Assembly (NCBI GenBank): GCA_013407085.1
Contig: JACCGJ010003207.1
Coordinates: forward strand, 39,803-103,802
From: Atriophallophorus winterbourni
Lineage: Eukaryota; Platyhelminthes; Trematoda; Plagiorchiida; Microphallidae
Direction of reading: 5' to 3'
DNA: 64,000 nucleotides
Below, one piece after another: positions 24,401 to 35,340 of this stretch. Position numbers and translations under genes: made by a program. The notes beneath the pieces are model-generated. The model was not told the DNA's origin and did no database searches. It saw nothing but the letters and a program-made list of their open reading frames with translations. The first letter of the stretch is position 1. The number at the start of each line of letters is the position of its first letter.

Positions 24401-27400
24401 TATTGAAGTGCCCTGCAATACATTACAACGCACTAATGGAGAGGGCACTCCATTCCGCTTCTACTGATAATAACACGGGAAGCAGCAGATACCGGTTTAA
24501 ATCTTTGGTTCGGCTAGCGTAGAGCTCAGCGCCTGGGACTGCTTCCGACGGTGGGAGAGATTTTGAGGTCTCATTGGAAGGCTACCACCCGCCTTAAGCT
24601 GGGCAGACTGCAGTTAATAAGGTGCCGTCTCGCTACGTTCTGCTATGCTCATTGTGTGCATGAGGATTAGGAATCAACCGACAAGCTGAATGTATTCTTC
24701 CGCACCAGCAACACGAATTCATCATCATCATCATCATCACAGACAGCATTACACCAGTAGCGCGTACCGAATGCTTAACCGCCACACAACCATGAAAAAG
24801 TAAAATCCTAAAAGATGAGGAAGGGTGAGACTTAAATAGCTATGGATTCTATAGAAGAGTAAGCACAAACAAACTGGGAAGAGGTGTCTACACCTCGAAT
24901 GGAACATGCATCTAAACAAGTTTCGTGAACGAGTAGAGCGACATCAGCATGGCAGCTTTTTTGCGGCTTTCACTGTCATACATCCTAACAAGCTTTTCTC
25001 GTCACTCCGCTTGACAACATACAAGGTTAAGCAAACACTCCAAGAAGATGCTTAGTGCAAGACCGCCATTGAACACGGTTTCGGGACATATCCTGAAGCG
25101 TAACTAGCCATTGCGATATCTTATCTCGGGGACACCAATTTGGAAGACGCGCTGCGCCGACTTTGGAAAGGTTACTAGTAAGTGTTTTTAACTGCTTATG
25201 CCATGTGACGGTTTGGCCACCCCGAGATTTACGCCAATCTGGATGTGGCGTCGCAAAAAGAATCTGTTTTGGAATTCGGTGGTCCGGCATCCGTAAAACG
25301 TAACCTATGCAGGTTGATTTGCTTCTCTATATCAACATTACTACCGAACAACTTATTTCGGAGAGCATCGGTGCGTATGCGATTGTAACAGCTAACTCCA
25401 AGAATGTTGCGGAGACATCGGTTGTCAAATATTTGGAACGCTGAAAGTGTTCTTTACGTAGGGTCCAGGTTTCGCACCCATACAGTAACACAGCCCGAAC
25501 TGTCGCTTTATAGAGACAGTCCTTTCTGACGCCAGAGGTGACCTAGGTTGCGGAATGCTACGGTCGCTTTAGAAATGCGTGCCGAGACCTCGTCATCTAA
25601 CGATGCAGAATTATTGATACAACTACCCAGATACGTAAAGCGATCTACAATTTCAAGCGCCTGGTTGTCAAGTAATAAAGTGCTGTTTGATAAGTCGATG
25701 TCCTGCAGCAGAACACTGCACTTAGAGGGTCCAAAACGCATTCCAAATGCGGGCACAATACTGGATAGCTTGTTCAGTATCGCCTGTGCATCTGTGTACG
25801 AATCGGAGAGCAGATCTATATCATCAGCATAGTCCAAGTCGAGAAGCTTGACGCCTGGCATTATGTGAACTCCGAAGGTTGGAGCACCGTCGCTGCATAA
25901 TTCCATGATAGCATCAATTACGAAATTGAACAAAAACGAAGAAATCGGACATTCTTGTCGGACGCTACTTGTAGTGTTGAATTTGGGTGAGAGTTCGTTG
26001 TAAACCTTAACGCATCCGGATGTCTGTGCATAAAGTGCACGTCGTATGTTGACGTAATTTTGTGGAACGCCTTTGCATAGCAAGGTGTTAAACAGGACAT
26101 TTCGATCGACTGAATCAAATGCTACTTTGAAGTCTAAAAAGATGGCTATTGTCGGTTGCCGATAGGTGTGCCGCAGTTCTAAGATCCGTCGAAGATTAAA
26201 AATGTGGTCGGCACAGACTACCAGGTCGGAAGCCAGCTTGCTGCTCTCGGATATGTGATTCCCTATGCGATGTTAATATCCGAAGGCAGATTGACGCTAA
26301 TAATCTCGTCATGATGGGAGTGAGACTTATCACACGGTGATTAGAGCATGAGCTTCGCACAACTTTTTCAAACAAAGGTATGATAACCGATTCGCCCCAA
26401 CTCGGAGGGACGGATTCTGACAACCACACTTCACGGAGGAGATCGCCTAATGTGCTGATTAGGACTTGGCCAACTTCTTTGAACAGAACAGGCGGTATGT
26501 CATCGGGGCCAGCGGCTTTGAATCGCTTCATCAATTCGATACATGCTTTAATTTCTAAATCATGAGGGGATTTACGCTAACAGGCCAAGGATCACACTGC
26601 CTCACGTGAGGGGATGATTCTGTTGCAGGCGATCAGCTGAACTGTTCTTCAAAATGTTCGGCCCAGCGTACGAGGCGGCGATTCTTATTAGTGATAAGAG
26701 TACCGTCTATTTCAGCGATAGTCTCACTCACTCCTTTTTTCGTAGGCCCGGTCGATCGAATAAGTTGGAAGAGTTTTCGCATCCGTCTTTTCTTGAACAT
26801 ATCGTTATTGGACAAAGGCACTAATGCTGAAGTGATTTCAAAAGTTGGTCTACAGAGCATGTTCACCTAACTAGAGCAGCGCCGCCACGTCTACAGAATG
26901 AAAAGTTGTCGTATTCCTGAAGATAGACTCTATGGTGTGTTGCAATCAGGAAGTCGACCATTGGACAGACCGCAACGGCGGTAAAAGAAGTTTGCAAAAG
27001 AGATATGAAAGCTCTTGGCATTGACCGCGAGCTGGGAAGAACTTGCTCTTGACCGCTTATATTGGTGGCATTGTGTAAAGCGTAGTCTGCATGCTAAAGA
27101 GGGGCAGATACAGCTCTTGGCTGCTGAACGCAGATCACGCCACCGGCGTGCAACTGACGCCCTACAACTGAGTTCTACCTATCGTTGCAAGCTCTGTGGC
27201 AGAGATTGTTCCTCCCGAATCAGAAAGTTTATTCATTCAAAAAGCTGTAGAAGATGAAAATTCATGCGATTGGGATGTACATCCATGGTCGACATCGACC
27301 GAAGGAAGCCAACAACAATTCGTCACTGAGCCACCGCGGCGGGGTGCCGTTTATAAGATCAAGAATTTTGGAAAGACCCTCCATGCTGATGTAGTCGAAT

Positions 27401-30400
27401 GCCTTCGTTATATTGATAAAAACAGTGTATAATGGCACAAGCTGTTCCCCATACTTTTCTTGAAGTTGTCTCAGAGAGAATATCATGTCGATGGTTGATC
27501 TTCCCCTGCGAAAGCCACATTGAGATTCGGAGTAAATTCTATCAGTCAAAACTTGTATCCGGATCTGTAAGACTTTAGCAAACAATTCGCCCACAACATT
27601 CGAAAGGGAGATTCCTCTGTAATTGTTGCAGTCACCTCTATCACCCTTATTCTTATATAGCGTGATGATCTTCGTGTCTCGCATCTCGTGTGGGATGCTC
27701 TCCTCCTGCCAGCACTGAAGAAGCCAATGGTGAACAGGCTCTATTAATGCTGTTCTACAGCATTTGATAAGATCAGCTGGAATTCCGTTGTAACCAAGGG
27801 CATTCGCATTCGCTAAGCGGTCGATTGCCCCATTGAACTCATCAAGAGTAGGAGGGGTATCTAGATATTCAATGATCGGCAACCGCTCGAGATTTTCAAG
27901 TGCATGCGGCGAAACCATGCTGTCTCTAGTGTAGAGAAAGTTGGTATTCTGTGTTATCATTTTAATAAACATATTACTCAATCACAATTTTTCTTCAAAC
28001 TACTCTGGGCACCCATTTCGATAGATTTGCGAGGTGAGATTCTCGAATTGTGGAATTCTTCATAAATATAAATTTGTAGCGTCATCTCAATTCACAATTT
28101 ATGGAGACGAAATTGCTACCCTATAGCCTTCAAATCATTTGATTAGGAGTTTCTTGAAAATCCTTTCCGACTAAATGTGCAGTGTAAGTTGTGTTTTAAC
28201 GTAAGCGTGAGCCACATTTATCCGCTCGGAAATGATTTGATAACCATCAAACGGAATATTCGGTCACACTGCTTTTATTTTTCAGACAAAGCTTCTACGT
28301 GCAAGATGCAATTCAATTTTATTAGTTTGGAAAACATATGGGTTTGCATGAACCCCAATAATAGAATATTGTAACAGGCGAAAACGGAAATCTAAAGAGC
28401 AGAATTCTTTTTGGTTGCATAATGGAGGGACATGTGAAGTTAAATTGTGTCACGATGTATAATTTTCTTCCACGCAAAGGTTCGAGGCCAAGAAGGTTTC
28501 AAGATTTCCCTCTAACATATTCTAAGTTCAATGGTTCTCAACATGTTCTTGTAAATTGTCCGACGTAAAACAAACACGTGCTGTGAAAATGTGTCGTCTA
28601 CGGTTGATACATGAGTGAGGTACAGTCGAACGTTTTATGTTCGCTCTTGCCTTACCTGAGCCCCATAGATTGCGTAAGCATAACAAACGGTGGTCGGTGG
28701 CTAGCGAAATATAGTAAGTCAAAATCAAATCCCATTGGAGAAGATGACGTTGAAAATCGAAAGATTTTAGCCGGGTAATTTGTTTATTGTAGGGTTTCCA
28801 GCTGAGTCTGGCGAAACATTTTGTAGTTTGTTGTAGTGTTCTTCGCAAAATCTCAACATTTTTCATCTATTGCGACCATCCTTAAAGTGGTCACCGTGGA
28901 TCTCATATAGCTGTTTATTATATGGGATAGCGCCTACTTTGTGAAACGCTTGAACAATTTATTCAGAATTGACAATCTACGCGAGGTATTTTGATGGACA
29001 GTTTTGCAGTATCTGGATGTCTCTGGAGTGTTGCTTATTCAAACACCCAAATCTTTTCGTTCCGTGATCTACGAGTGGCTGTTGGCACCCAGAGAATATT
29101 GAAACTACAAATTTTCCAAAGTTCAACAAGTGCAACATTGGAAGCACATAGTATTTTTATGGACCAACCGTGGAGATTGTCCAGACCCTTCTGGAGCGTT
29201 ATTGATCCTCTACCAACTATTAATATCATCGGCGAAATGTACTGTTTGACACTTCGTGGGAGCCGGTAGGCCATTGGCATAAAGTGCAAAGAGAACAGGT
29301 TTGACGACGAATCCCTGAGGCACGCGAATTGTCACGACCGCCGAATTTGATAACCAACCATCCACAGAGACTTGAACAAACCAACCAGTTATGTTATTTT
29401 CTAACCATTATAATAGTCAGGTAGTGAAGTGATAACGTTCCAGCTTTTGTTGGAGAATGCCGAGGTTTACGCCAGCAAAGGTCCTTGATATATCCAGGTA
29501 GAATACATCTACTGCTCGATTCAAATCGACAACAGTAACGATGAATGCGCTGAAATCTATCCTTTTATTCAACCATAAAGCATTGAAAACATGCCTGGGT
29601 TTGCCAACTGGAGAATATTTTTAAATAATAACAATCAAATTTGTGAATAACTCCATTTCTTCATGGTAAGTATGTAATTTACGAACACAGTCGTTCAGTA
29701 ATAACATTTTTGAGTTAAATAGCGCTTGAATCCTTCAAGACGCGGGATTGCTAAGCGTGGTTTTGGCACTTTGAGAACAACTACAACACATCCAGCAATG
29801 CCACGAACTGCGAACTGCTAGTTTCTTTTCTTTGGTTGACTTTCACATTGAAGAAGCATTTTTCGATAAACGATCTCAAATTCTAAAATATTTATTTGCA
29901 TGCTTTTCCGTCACACACACACACCCCACGACCGGTTTCGTGCTGCTGGCACTCATCAGGTAGGGACAGTAAGATCAGAATCCGCATTTTGCGATTTGAT
30001 AAATCATTTCATAAAGCAGATTGTTTGGATGAATGACAAATGAAACGGAATATGTTGACAATAATAAAATATTTTCCTCAGAGTGATTTATGGTCGTAAC
30101 TTTAAAGAGTAATGCCTTCGTAATTGTCATCACTAAACTCCAGCGATTTAGTAAGAATACGCATTCTTCTTTCTCGTTGAATGATAAAAAACAAATTTCA
30201 AGACCCATTTTAAAAGGTAATTTTTAGGAAAACGCAAAGTTGTTAGAACTGAATCCGCTATATGAGTTGAACTCAGAATATTACAGTGAAATTTTATTAT
30301 TAATATTAACAGCATAAACGTAAGTAGTACAGTTATTGTAATATTCTTGAATTTCTTGAGTTGCAATATAGAACTGATCACTTACGCTCTGAGCTACCGT

Positions 30401-31779
30401 TTAGCTGTCCTTTTGTTTTGTTTAAATTAAATTTCCATTGCAGGTGGTCGCCTAATCCAATGATAGTGTTTGGAGCGAAATATTAAAAAATACCTATGAA
30501 GAAACTCTCAATTTGTTGATCTTTTACCATAAATATTCAATTTAACAAATATAGCTGATTAATCGTACACATCGGAAGTTGTGCGGTGACTTTTAATTTA
30601 TAATGAATCATTCCAGCTTATTATACAGGTCGATAGACGGCGAAAAATTAATTTTGACAGATACTGTGACAAAAAACTATAAATGTACTTCAAAACAGCC
30701 CATAAAAATAAACATATACCTGAATTCCAATTCAATTTTCAGATGCCTATCAAAACAATGAATTGTTATTTTCTGTCTAGGAGGCTGCATCGCTAATTCT
30801 CTCCACTTTATATTTTCCTACGTTGTTAACTACTAATTGTTTGCTAGTAGCAACAAATATGAAATATTCTGCATACTAGGTATCTACGTTTCGTGGCGCC
30901 CGATAGAAAAGCCTTGGGATCAGCAGGACTGTCAGCGTGTTAGCTCGAAAACACGATGTTTCTGTGGTCACTTGTTGGACCAACATCAGAAGCTGGATGC
31001 ACGGTGGAACAATGTCGCCTGCCAACAGGTTCGTTTGCAAAAGACATTTTTGACTGTGTGCTCCTCAGACATAAATTCTCATTACCGCATATGCATATTC
31101 ACTGCTTGCTTATCAGGCTCAGCCGTATTGATTTCATTTGGTTGTTGTTAAGATAACGGCCTTTTGTCCCCTTTTCCATCGCTTCGAACCTCGTGGAAGA
31201 TTTGTCAATTCCAATAGCTTATTTTGTTTTAAAAGCACACAGGTGTTGTGGCGTGCAAATAATACTATCGAGAGCAGCCAAAAGTCGGCCTCGTTTAAAA
31301 ATCTACATTGATCTGTGCACCAATTAACACTAAATGTAGGGGATATAAATATAATGCAGCGCGACTTCCATGCTGGTGTCCCCACAACCAGGCTGTTTAC
31401 GCTTTAGGATATGTCCTGAAACCGTGTTCAATGGCGGTCTTGAACTAGGCATCTCCTTGAAGTGTTTGTTTAACCTTGTATGTTGGTAAGCGGAGTGACG
31501 AGAAAAGCTTGTTATGATGCATGACAGTGAAAGCCGCAAGGAAGCTGCCACGCTGATGTCGCTTTACTCGTTCACGAAACTTGATTGAATGCATGTTCCA
31601 TTCGAGGTGTAGGCACCTCATCCCAGTTTGTGCTTACTCTTCTATAGAATCCGTTGATATTTAAGTCCCACCCTTCCCCATCTTTCAGGATTTTATTTTT
31701 TCATGATTGTGTGGCAGTTAGGCATTCGGTACATGCTACTGGTGTAATGCTGTCGGTGATGATAATAATGATGATGATA

Positions 31780-31838
<59 letters not shown>

Positions 31839-34800
31839 AATGATGATGAACAAAACTATGCTTAGAATAAACAGTTAATCAGATTGACAGAGCCAATCTC
31901 TGGATGATCGATTCAGCAATGGATCAAACTTAACAGATCTAATCCCTGTAAAATCCCGGTCAAAAGGCTGCTCACAGACTTTCACTTACGCCGGTCTCGG
32001 ATATCCGATCGGATAACCAGTCACATGCAATCTGACATCCCCTTGTTGTTGATTGAAAATAAATTTAATTCCGCACAGCCACAGAAGTTCTTCCTGGCCA
32101 AGACCATAAAAAACCGAGATTTCTTTGTATTAGATCGCGTACGTTCAGTCGAACTACTTCGATTGTTGTGGCACCGATAGGGCTTACAATTCTTGCCCCT
32201 AGCTTCAATGACCCATTGCACAGTTACTAATAACTGTCCGGTAACGCTTTTATAGAAGATGATATAGAATTAAGCGGTTTTTCAATTTCACAAGCATTTT
32301 GTCACTCCACTTAGGTGCTTAGGTGTGGTACGAGAATTCGGTATCCTTATCATCCAGTTCCACAAAAGCAGCAAAATTTATGGTTGCATGTATGATTTCA
32401 TCAATAGTTGGATGGTATTTATGCTGCTCTCTGATAGTTGCCATTCCGGTGATATACATACACATAGAGAGAGACTTGTATTTTATTCATCATCATATCT
32501 CTGATGACCGTGGTGAAACGGTAATAATGTATCTCTCACTGAAATACCAATAAGACTATGACTCACCAAATGTTCATCCTCTACGCAGGTGGGTTGTGTG
32601 TGTAAATGTTTCCGCTTCGTCCCAAGTCGCCCAGAAGAGGTTGGAGAATATTGGCTCCGCAAGCGCAGAGATTTCGATCCAGCCGCATATCGGATCAAGT
32701 GCAAATGCAAACACACGCATGAAGAACACTTGGCCGACCCACCCCCGCACCGCTGCCAAGCCAAGGGTTGTGGATGTTCGAAATTCCAATCCACGTCGGT
32801 GTGCGCGGCGTGTGACAAGCCGTGGGAAGCGCATGACACGGTCATTGAGACCGAGGCGGAACGGAGAGCAGCAGGAAGACAAGTCGGTGAGTCACGCGTC
32901 TTCACGGGGGGATACGCTTTAATCCAGTTCACAGGAACCGTATTGCTCATGGCTTCTAGAAGCACTTGTTATTGTTGTTGTTGTTGGCCTCCTTCGGTCA
33001 ATGTCGACAATCACAATCGCATGAATTTTCATGTTCTACAGCTTTTTAGAATGTCTAAACAATCCGATTCGCGAGGAGCAATCTCTTCCGCAACGCTGGC
33101 GGCGTGATCTACGTCCAGCAGCCAAGAGCTTTATCTGCTCCTCCCCAGCTTGCAGACGACGCTTTACACAGTGTAGAAGCACTAAGGCATTAATATTAGG
33201 CTATTTCAATCTACATTTAAATTGGGAACGAGAGGCAATCCTGAACATGTTTGAATCGTTCCTACAAACTTGAAACAACTTTGTTGTTCAATCATGCAGT
33301 TTGAAGTTGGGCTCAAGATAGAAGTTTATAACATTCAGAAATTTTGCACACTCCATAAATGGTACTCAGTTTGATTACTCATGTTTTATTTCTTGCTCTA
33401 CACTCTTGGTACATAGCATGGTGTTCTGTGGATAAAGGATGCATTGCATCGCTTCTATTCAACTTCCAGATGCATCACTGATGACAGTGTTTCAAATCAA
33501 TTTAGAGGTAACTTCGGTGCAAAAGCATGTGGCACACACGATCTATGCTTTTTGGGACTTTAACACTTTAGGTGTTTACAAATTCACTCGCGAGGCATGT
33601 ACTCATGTGCTCATGCACTCAAAAGCCCTAAGCAGATTGTTTGAACAGAAATACGAGAATTTCACAAAACACATGTCAATCCTATGATATCGTGTCATGA
33701 GTGACAGAATGACAGGTGTGCCTTTCAAATAAGAGGCACTAGATAGAAAACTTGCTGTGCACAATGATTGCAACCCTAATTCCAAGCCAGACCGGAGTGT
33801 ATAATGGTTTCTGTCGGAGAATACGCCGTGTCTGTTGGGTGAAGCCATCTTATCTGTGACACCCAAGGTTGTGTGATCTTTATTGAGAGTGATTCAACAG
33901 TTATTGACTTGTAGCACCAAAATAAACACGTAATGAGTCATCACACACTCCAGACGTTATCAATGCACCAGCAGTGATGCAAGAGAATAACGACCAACGT
34001 CAGTTAAGCGGAATGACAAGGAAATCTTGCCTAGTAGTGAAAGCCGCAAGAAAGCTGACGTGCTGATGGCACTCAACTCGTTCACGAAACTTGATTGAAT
34101 GCCTGTTGCAATAGAGATGCAGCACATCGTACCAGTTTGTTTGTGTTTACTATTCCCTAGATTTTGGATCTATCAAATCACATCCTTCCCTATCTTTTGG
34201 AATATCTCGTTTTTTCATGATTGCATGGCAGTTATACATGCGTAACTTGTTACCGGTGTAATGCGGTCCTATAAGATGATGATGATGATGGTGACGTCAG
34301 TCGGTTAGAAACATTCCATCATTTATATTTGTGACTACTCATCCGTACCAAGGCCATCGAAATATTTACAAAGTTGATCATGAAGGTCCTTAATGGAAAC
34401 ACTGGACTCCAGTTTCGCTCTTATTTGAGCTCATCAGCAGTGCATATCCTCCGCTTCGGGTGGGATTCTAACCTTCGTACCATCACCATTGTAGTCCCAC
34501 GCCTTAACGACCTGGGCAAACGTCCATCGTTTGACCAATCACAATTAAGCGTTCATGAACTATTCTCCAGATTGGTACATTTGAGTAGCTTTGTTTGCCC
34601 AACCAGTTCAGATGGAGCCAGCAACATCTGTTGTGGTCGCCCAACTGAACAGTTATCCGTGTCATGTCTTCCAATGGGATACAGTGTATGCTAATACCGA
34701 TTAGATCTGATGGACATTGTTGTTTAAGCGATATTTGGAGAACATGTTGTTTATATTTGTGACTACTAATCCATGCCAATCCCATCGAACTATTCACAAA

Positions 34801-35092
34801 GTTGATCACCATTACCACGCGTATAATGTACGAAACTAATGTCATATCTGATTATCCGTAATGCCATCAAAGTGTTAACGCGAGCGTTTCATAATTCAAT
34901 TGTCGCACACTTGCTCTAGGCGAAGCTTGGTTCCCGTTCTCGGAGCTTCCCGCGCTATCCAAGATCGCTTTGACCGGCATCGACAATCCCGACGTGCAAA
35001 CTCTCGCCGACGCAGTTCCCATGGACGCGCGCCAGAGAATGCTGTCTCAACTGGAACGCTACTCACTTCCACGGACATCGTCGAAGCGATGA
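21243..35092 (+). CDS. FAM221B: FAM221B-like protein, spliced (5' exon not found)
   Basis: Four exons join in one frame. 21243-21383 (acceptor gcaaatag, donor GTGAGT) encodes HYDVISFARAMNDDFATRTK and SPEVMAVQEAI. 30880-31028 encodes IYVSWRPIEKPW and TRCFCGHLLDQHQ. 32589-32886 (acceptor ctctacgcag, donor GTGAGT) encodes FRFVPSRPEEVGEYWLRKRR, KCKCKHTHEEH, KGCGCSKF and CAACDKPWEAHDT. 34920-35092 encodes EAWFPFSELPALSKIA and ends in TGA. Junction phases are 1, 0 and 1, all compatible. The order SWR, RCFCGH, IPSRPEEVGE-type, C.CKH.H..H, AC....EAHDT is that of the FAM221 family, closest to FAM221B; its Cys/His clusters suggest metal binding, but the function is poorly known. About 250 residues are recovered and an N-terminal exon is expected further left. 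Introns are 9.5, 1.6 and 2.0 kb; the first holds LINE debris of all three families. Confidence 0.85.
21412..21447. repeat. (TA)n microsatellite
   Basis: About 17 TA units, 30 nt inside the first recognised FAM221B-like intron. Confidence 0.95.
21448..23515. other. FAM221B intron sequence, nothing recognised
   Basis: AT-rich with no shared repeat identified. A short frame at 22508-22750 has no splice context. Confidence 0.5.
23516..23935 (-). mobile_element. F1 LINE 3' fragment
   Basis: Minus-strand copy of the F1 C-terminal region. The blocks cagcgataggcagtactcgg and ctgctcctccccagcttg match 38.56-38.66 kb, and the degenerate end near 23520 matches the family 3' terminus. Confidence 0.7.
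23940..24445 (+). repeat. Interspersed repeat R (also at 58.65-59.26 kb, inverted)
   Basis: Shared blocks: ctcctggcctgcact, cttatctcaaacct, caacctcgaggaaaaat, and a ctgcatgg block near 24377. The minus strand of 58.65-59.26 kb carries the same blocks in the same order. No convincing protein. It may be the 5' region of one of the LINEs, since it sits next to F1 sequence here. Confidence 0.6.
25508..26083 (-). pseudogene. F2 reverse transcriptase palm
   Basis: A 191-codon frame: FNTTSSVRQECPISSFLFNF is the VRQGCPLSPFLFN motif, LDYADDIDLLSD is the catalytic box and FTYLGSCINNSASLDDEVSA is the thumb-side block. Preceding and following parts are in other frames. Confidence 0.85.
26196..26534 (-). 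pseudogene. F2 reverse transcriptase fingers
   Basis: A 112-codon frame with FKAAGPDDIPPVLFKEVG, SVPPSWGESVIIPLFEK and EQQAGFRPGSLC. It runs into the palm after a shift near 26.19 kb. Confidence 0.8.
26880..27320 (+). mobile_element. F1 LINE 3' end
   Basis: Plus-strand C-terminus: HVYRMKSCRIPEDRLYGVLQ and RPLDRPQRR near 26890-26985, LYWWHCVKRSLHAKEGQIQL (27055-27115), then the zinc-finger-like CKLCGRDCSSRI (27188-27225). The 3' end gatgtacatccatggtcgac is followed by aacaacaa. Its left edge abuts the F2 5' end and its right edge abuts an oppositely oriented F1 piece. Confidence 0.8.
27330..27981 (-). pseudogene. F1 reverse transcriptase, N-terminal half
   Basis: Most of one 239-codon frame: YNGIPADLIKCCRTALIEPV, EMRDTKIITLYKNKGDRGDC, NNYRGISLSNVVGELFAKVL, QCGFRRGRSTIDMIFSLRQL and VFINITKAFDYISMEGLSKI. 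These are RT motifs of the C2H2-tailed endonuclease/RT LINE type; homology stops before the YADD box, near 27.36 kb. It is the same family as the plus-strand fragment directly to its left. Confidence 0.8.
27982..28527. other. Intron sequence, nothing recognised
   Basis: No shared repeat or coding frame seen between the two LINE remnants. Confidence 0.5.
28528..29600 (-). pseudogene. Decayed CR1-like LINE reverse transcriptase
   Basis: Minus-strand order: VFYLDISRTFAGVNLGIL near 29.50 kb (YLDFSKAFD motif), VPQGFVVKPVLFALYANGLP near 29.26-29.33 kb, a degenerate FADD region, then a C-terminal frame (28866-28528) with LKSFDFQRHLLQWDLILTYY. Many stops. Confidence 0.65.
29890..29995 (-). repeat. 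Hammerhead repeat, truncated copy
   Basis: Contains the CA-rich block, the ribozyme core and the ctgtccctac flank shared with the copies at 42.0-42.3 and 63.1-63.3 kb. Only about 100 bp of the roughly 240-bp unit remains. Confidence 0.75.
29924..29965 (-). ncRNA. Type I hammerhead ribozyme, complete core
   Basis: Minus-strand RNA reads CCCUAC (stem I 5'), CUGAUGA, GUGC-CAGCA-GCAC (stem II and loop), GAAA, CC-GG-U (a three-pair stem III with the preceding A and no loop), C17, then GUGGGG (stem I 3'). Stem I pairs fully with one G-U wobble. All invariant core residues are present and the cleavage triplet is GUC. It lies in the FAM221B-like first intron on the antisense strand, so the host pre-mRNA would not contain it. 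Confidence 0.85.
29996..30879. other. Intron sequence before the second FAM221B exon
   Basis: AT-rich, no shared repeat recognised. Confidence 0.5.
31363..31856 (+). mobile_element. F2 LINE 3' end with long (GAT)n tail
   Basis: Sequence from the C-terminal coding remnant (tttaggatatgtcctgaaac near 31405) through the 3' UTR (ttcacgaaacttgattgaatg) to the microsatellite matches the minus-strand element at 24.72-25.11 kb and the copy at 34.0 kb. The GAT/ATG run at 31757-31850 starts exactly where the family tail starts. Confidence 0.85.
31757..31850. repeat. (ATG)n/(GAT)n microsatellite
   Basis: About 30 ATG units with a few AAT variants; an expanded F2 tail. The poly-Met frame across it is an artefact. 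Confidence 0.95.
32965..33180 (-). mobile_element. F1 LINE 3' end with (CAA)n tail
   Basis: Minus-strand copy. The (GTT)n run at 32965-32986 is the family tail, followed by ggcctccttcggtcaatgtcg and ctgctcctccccagcttg as at 38.44-38.66 kb. Confidence 0.8.
33181..33955. other. Intron sequence, nothing recognised
   Basis: Lies inside the last FAM221B-like intron. No repeat shared with the rest of the window was found. Confidence 0.45.
33960..34292 (+). mobile_element. F2 LINE 3' end
   Basis: Matches the F2 3' UTR (gtgaaagccgcaagaaagct, ttcacgaaacttgattgaatg, ggtgtaatgcggtc) and ends in a short (GAT)n tail at 34277-34292. Confidence 0.8.
34320..34812 (+). repeat. Pair of ~60-bp direct repeats 430 bp apart
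   Basis: 34323-34380 and 34750-34808 share ttatatttgtgactact and caaagttgatca with similar intervening bases. The sequence between them is not repeated elsewhere in the window. It could be a small LTR-like or duplicated unit; identity unknown. Confidence 0.6.
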
Positions 35093-35334
35093 AGCCCCCC
35101 TCCCCGCGTGCAATCATTTTCAAGCCCCGGTTACAATTTTGTTTCAAAAAGAACAATTTAATTTTTTTGTTTTCAATTTCATTTTGTTCAGGTTTATAAT
35201 TGAGTGCCATAGATGTATTGTTTTGCCAAATACATTACTCAAGAAAATATAGCCTAACAGAATTCAGAGTTGGTTGAAAGTTTAAAATATTTTGCCGAGA
35301 GAAATTCTTGATGTTGAAGAATGGGTTGGTGCAA

Positions 35335-35340
35335 AATAAA
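35335..35340 (+). terminator. Candidate polyadenylation signal of the FAM221B-like gene
   Basis: First AATAAA on the plus strand after the TGA at 35090-35092, 243 nt downstream. Confidence 0.45.

Larger units (their letters stand above)
24720..26870 (-). mobile_element. F2 (RTE-like) LINE with (ATG)n tail
   Basis: Reading 26870 to 24720: an N-terminal RT linker frame (26866-26633), RT fingers (26534-26196, KAAGPDDIPPVLFKEVGQVL and QQAGFRPGS), palm with the intact catalytic LDYADDIDLL (frame 26083-25508), a C-terminal block MPDHRIPKQ...RGGQTVTWHKQLKTLTSNL (25290-25027), then a 3' UTR ending in a CAT/ATG run at 24721-24741. The endonuclease is missing (5' truncated) and the frames are separated by shifts. 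The 3' UTR recurs at 31.4-31.86 and 33.96-34.29 kb. Lies in the FAM221B-like first intron, antisense to it. Confidence 0.85.

Noticed and set aside
31654..31878. Frame with a poly-Met run
   Set aside because: Translation of the (ATG)n tail of an F2 LINE.
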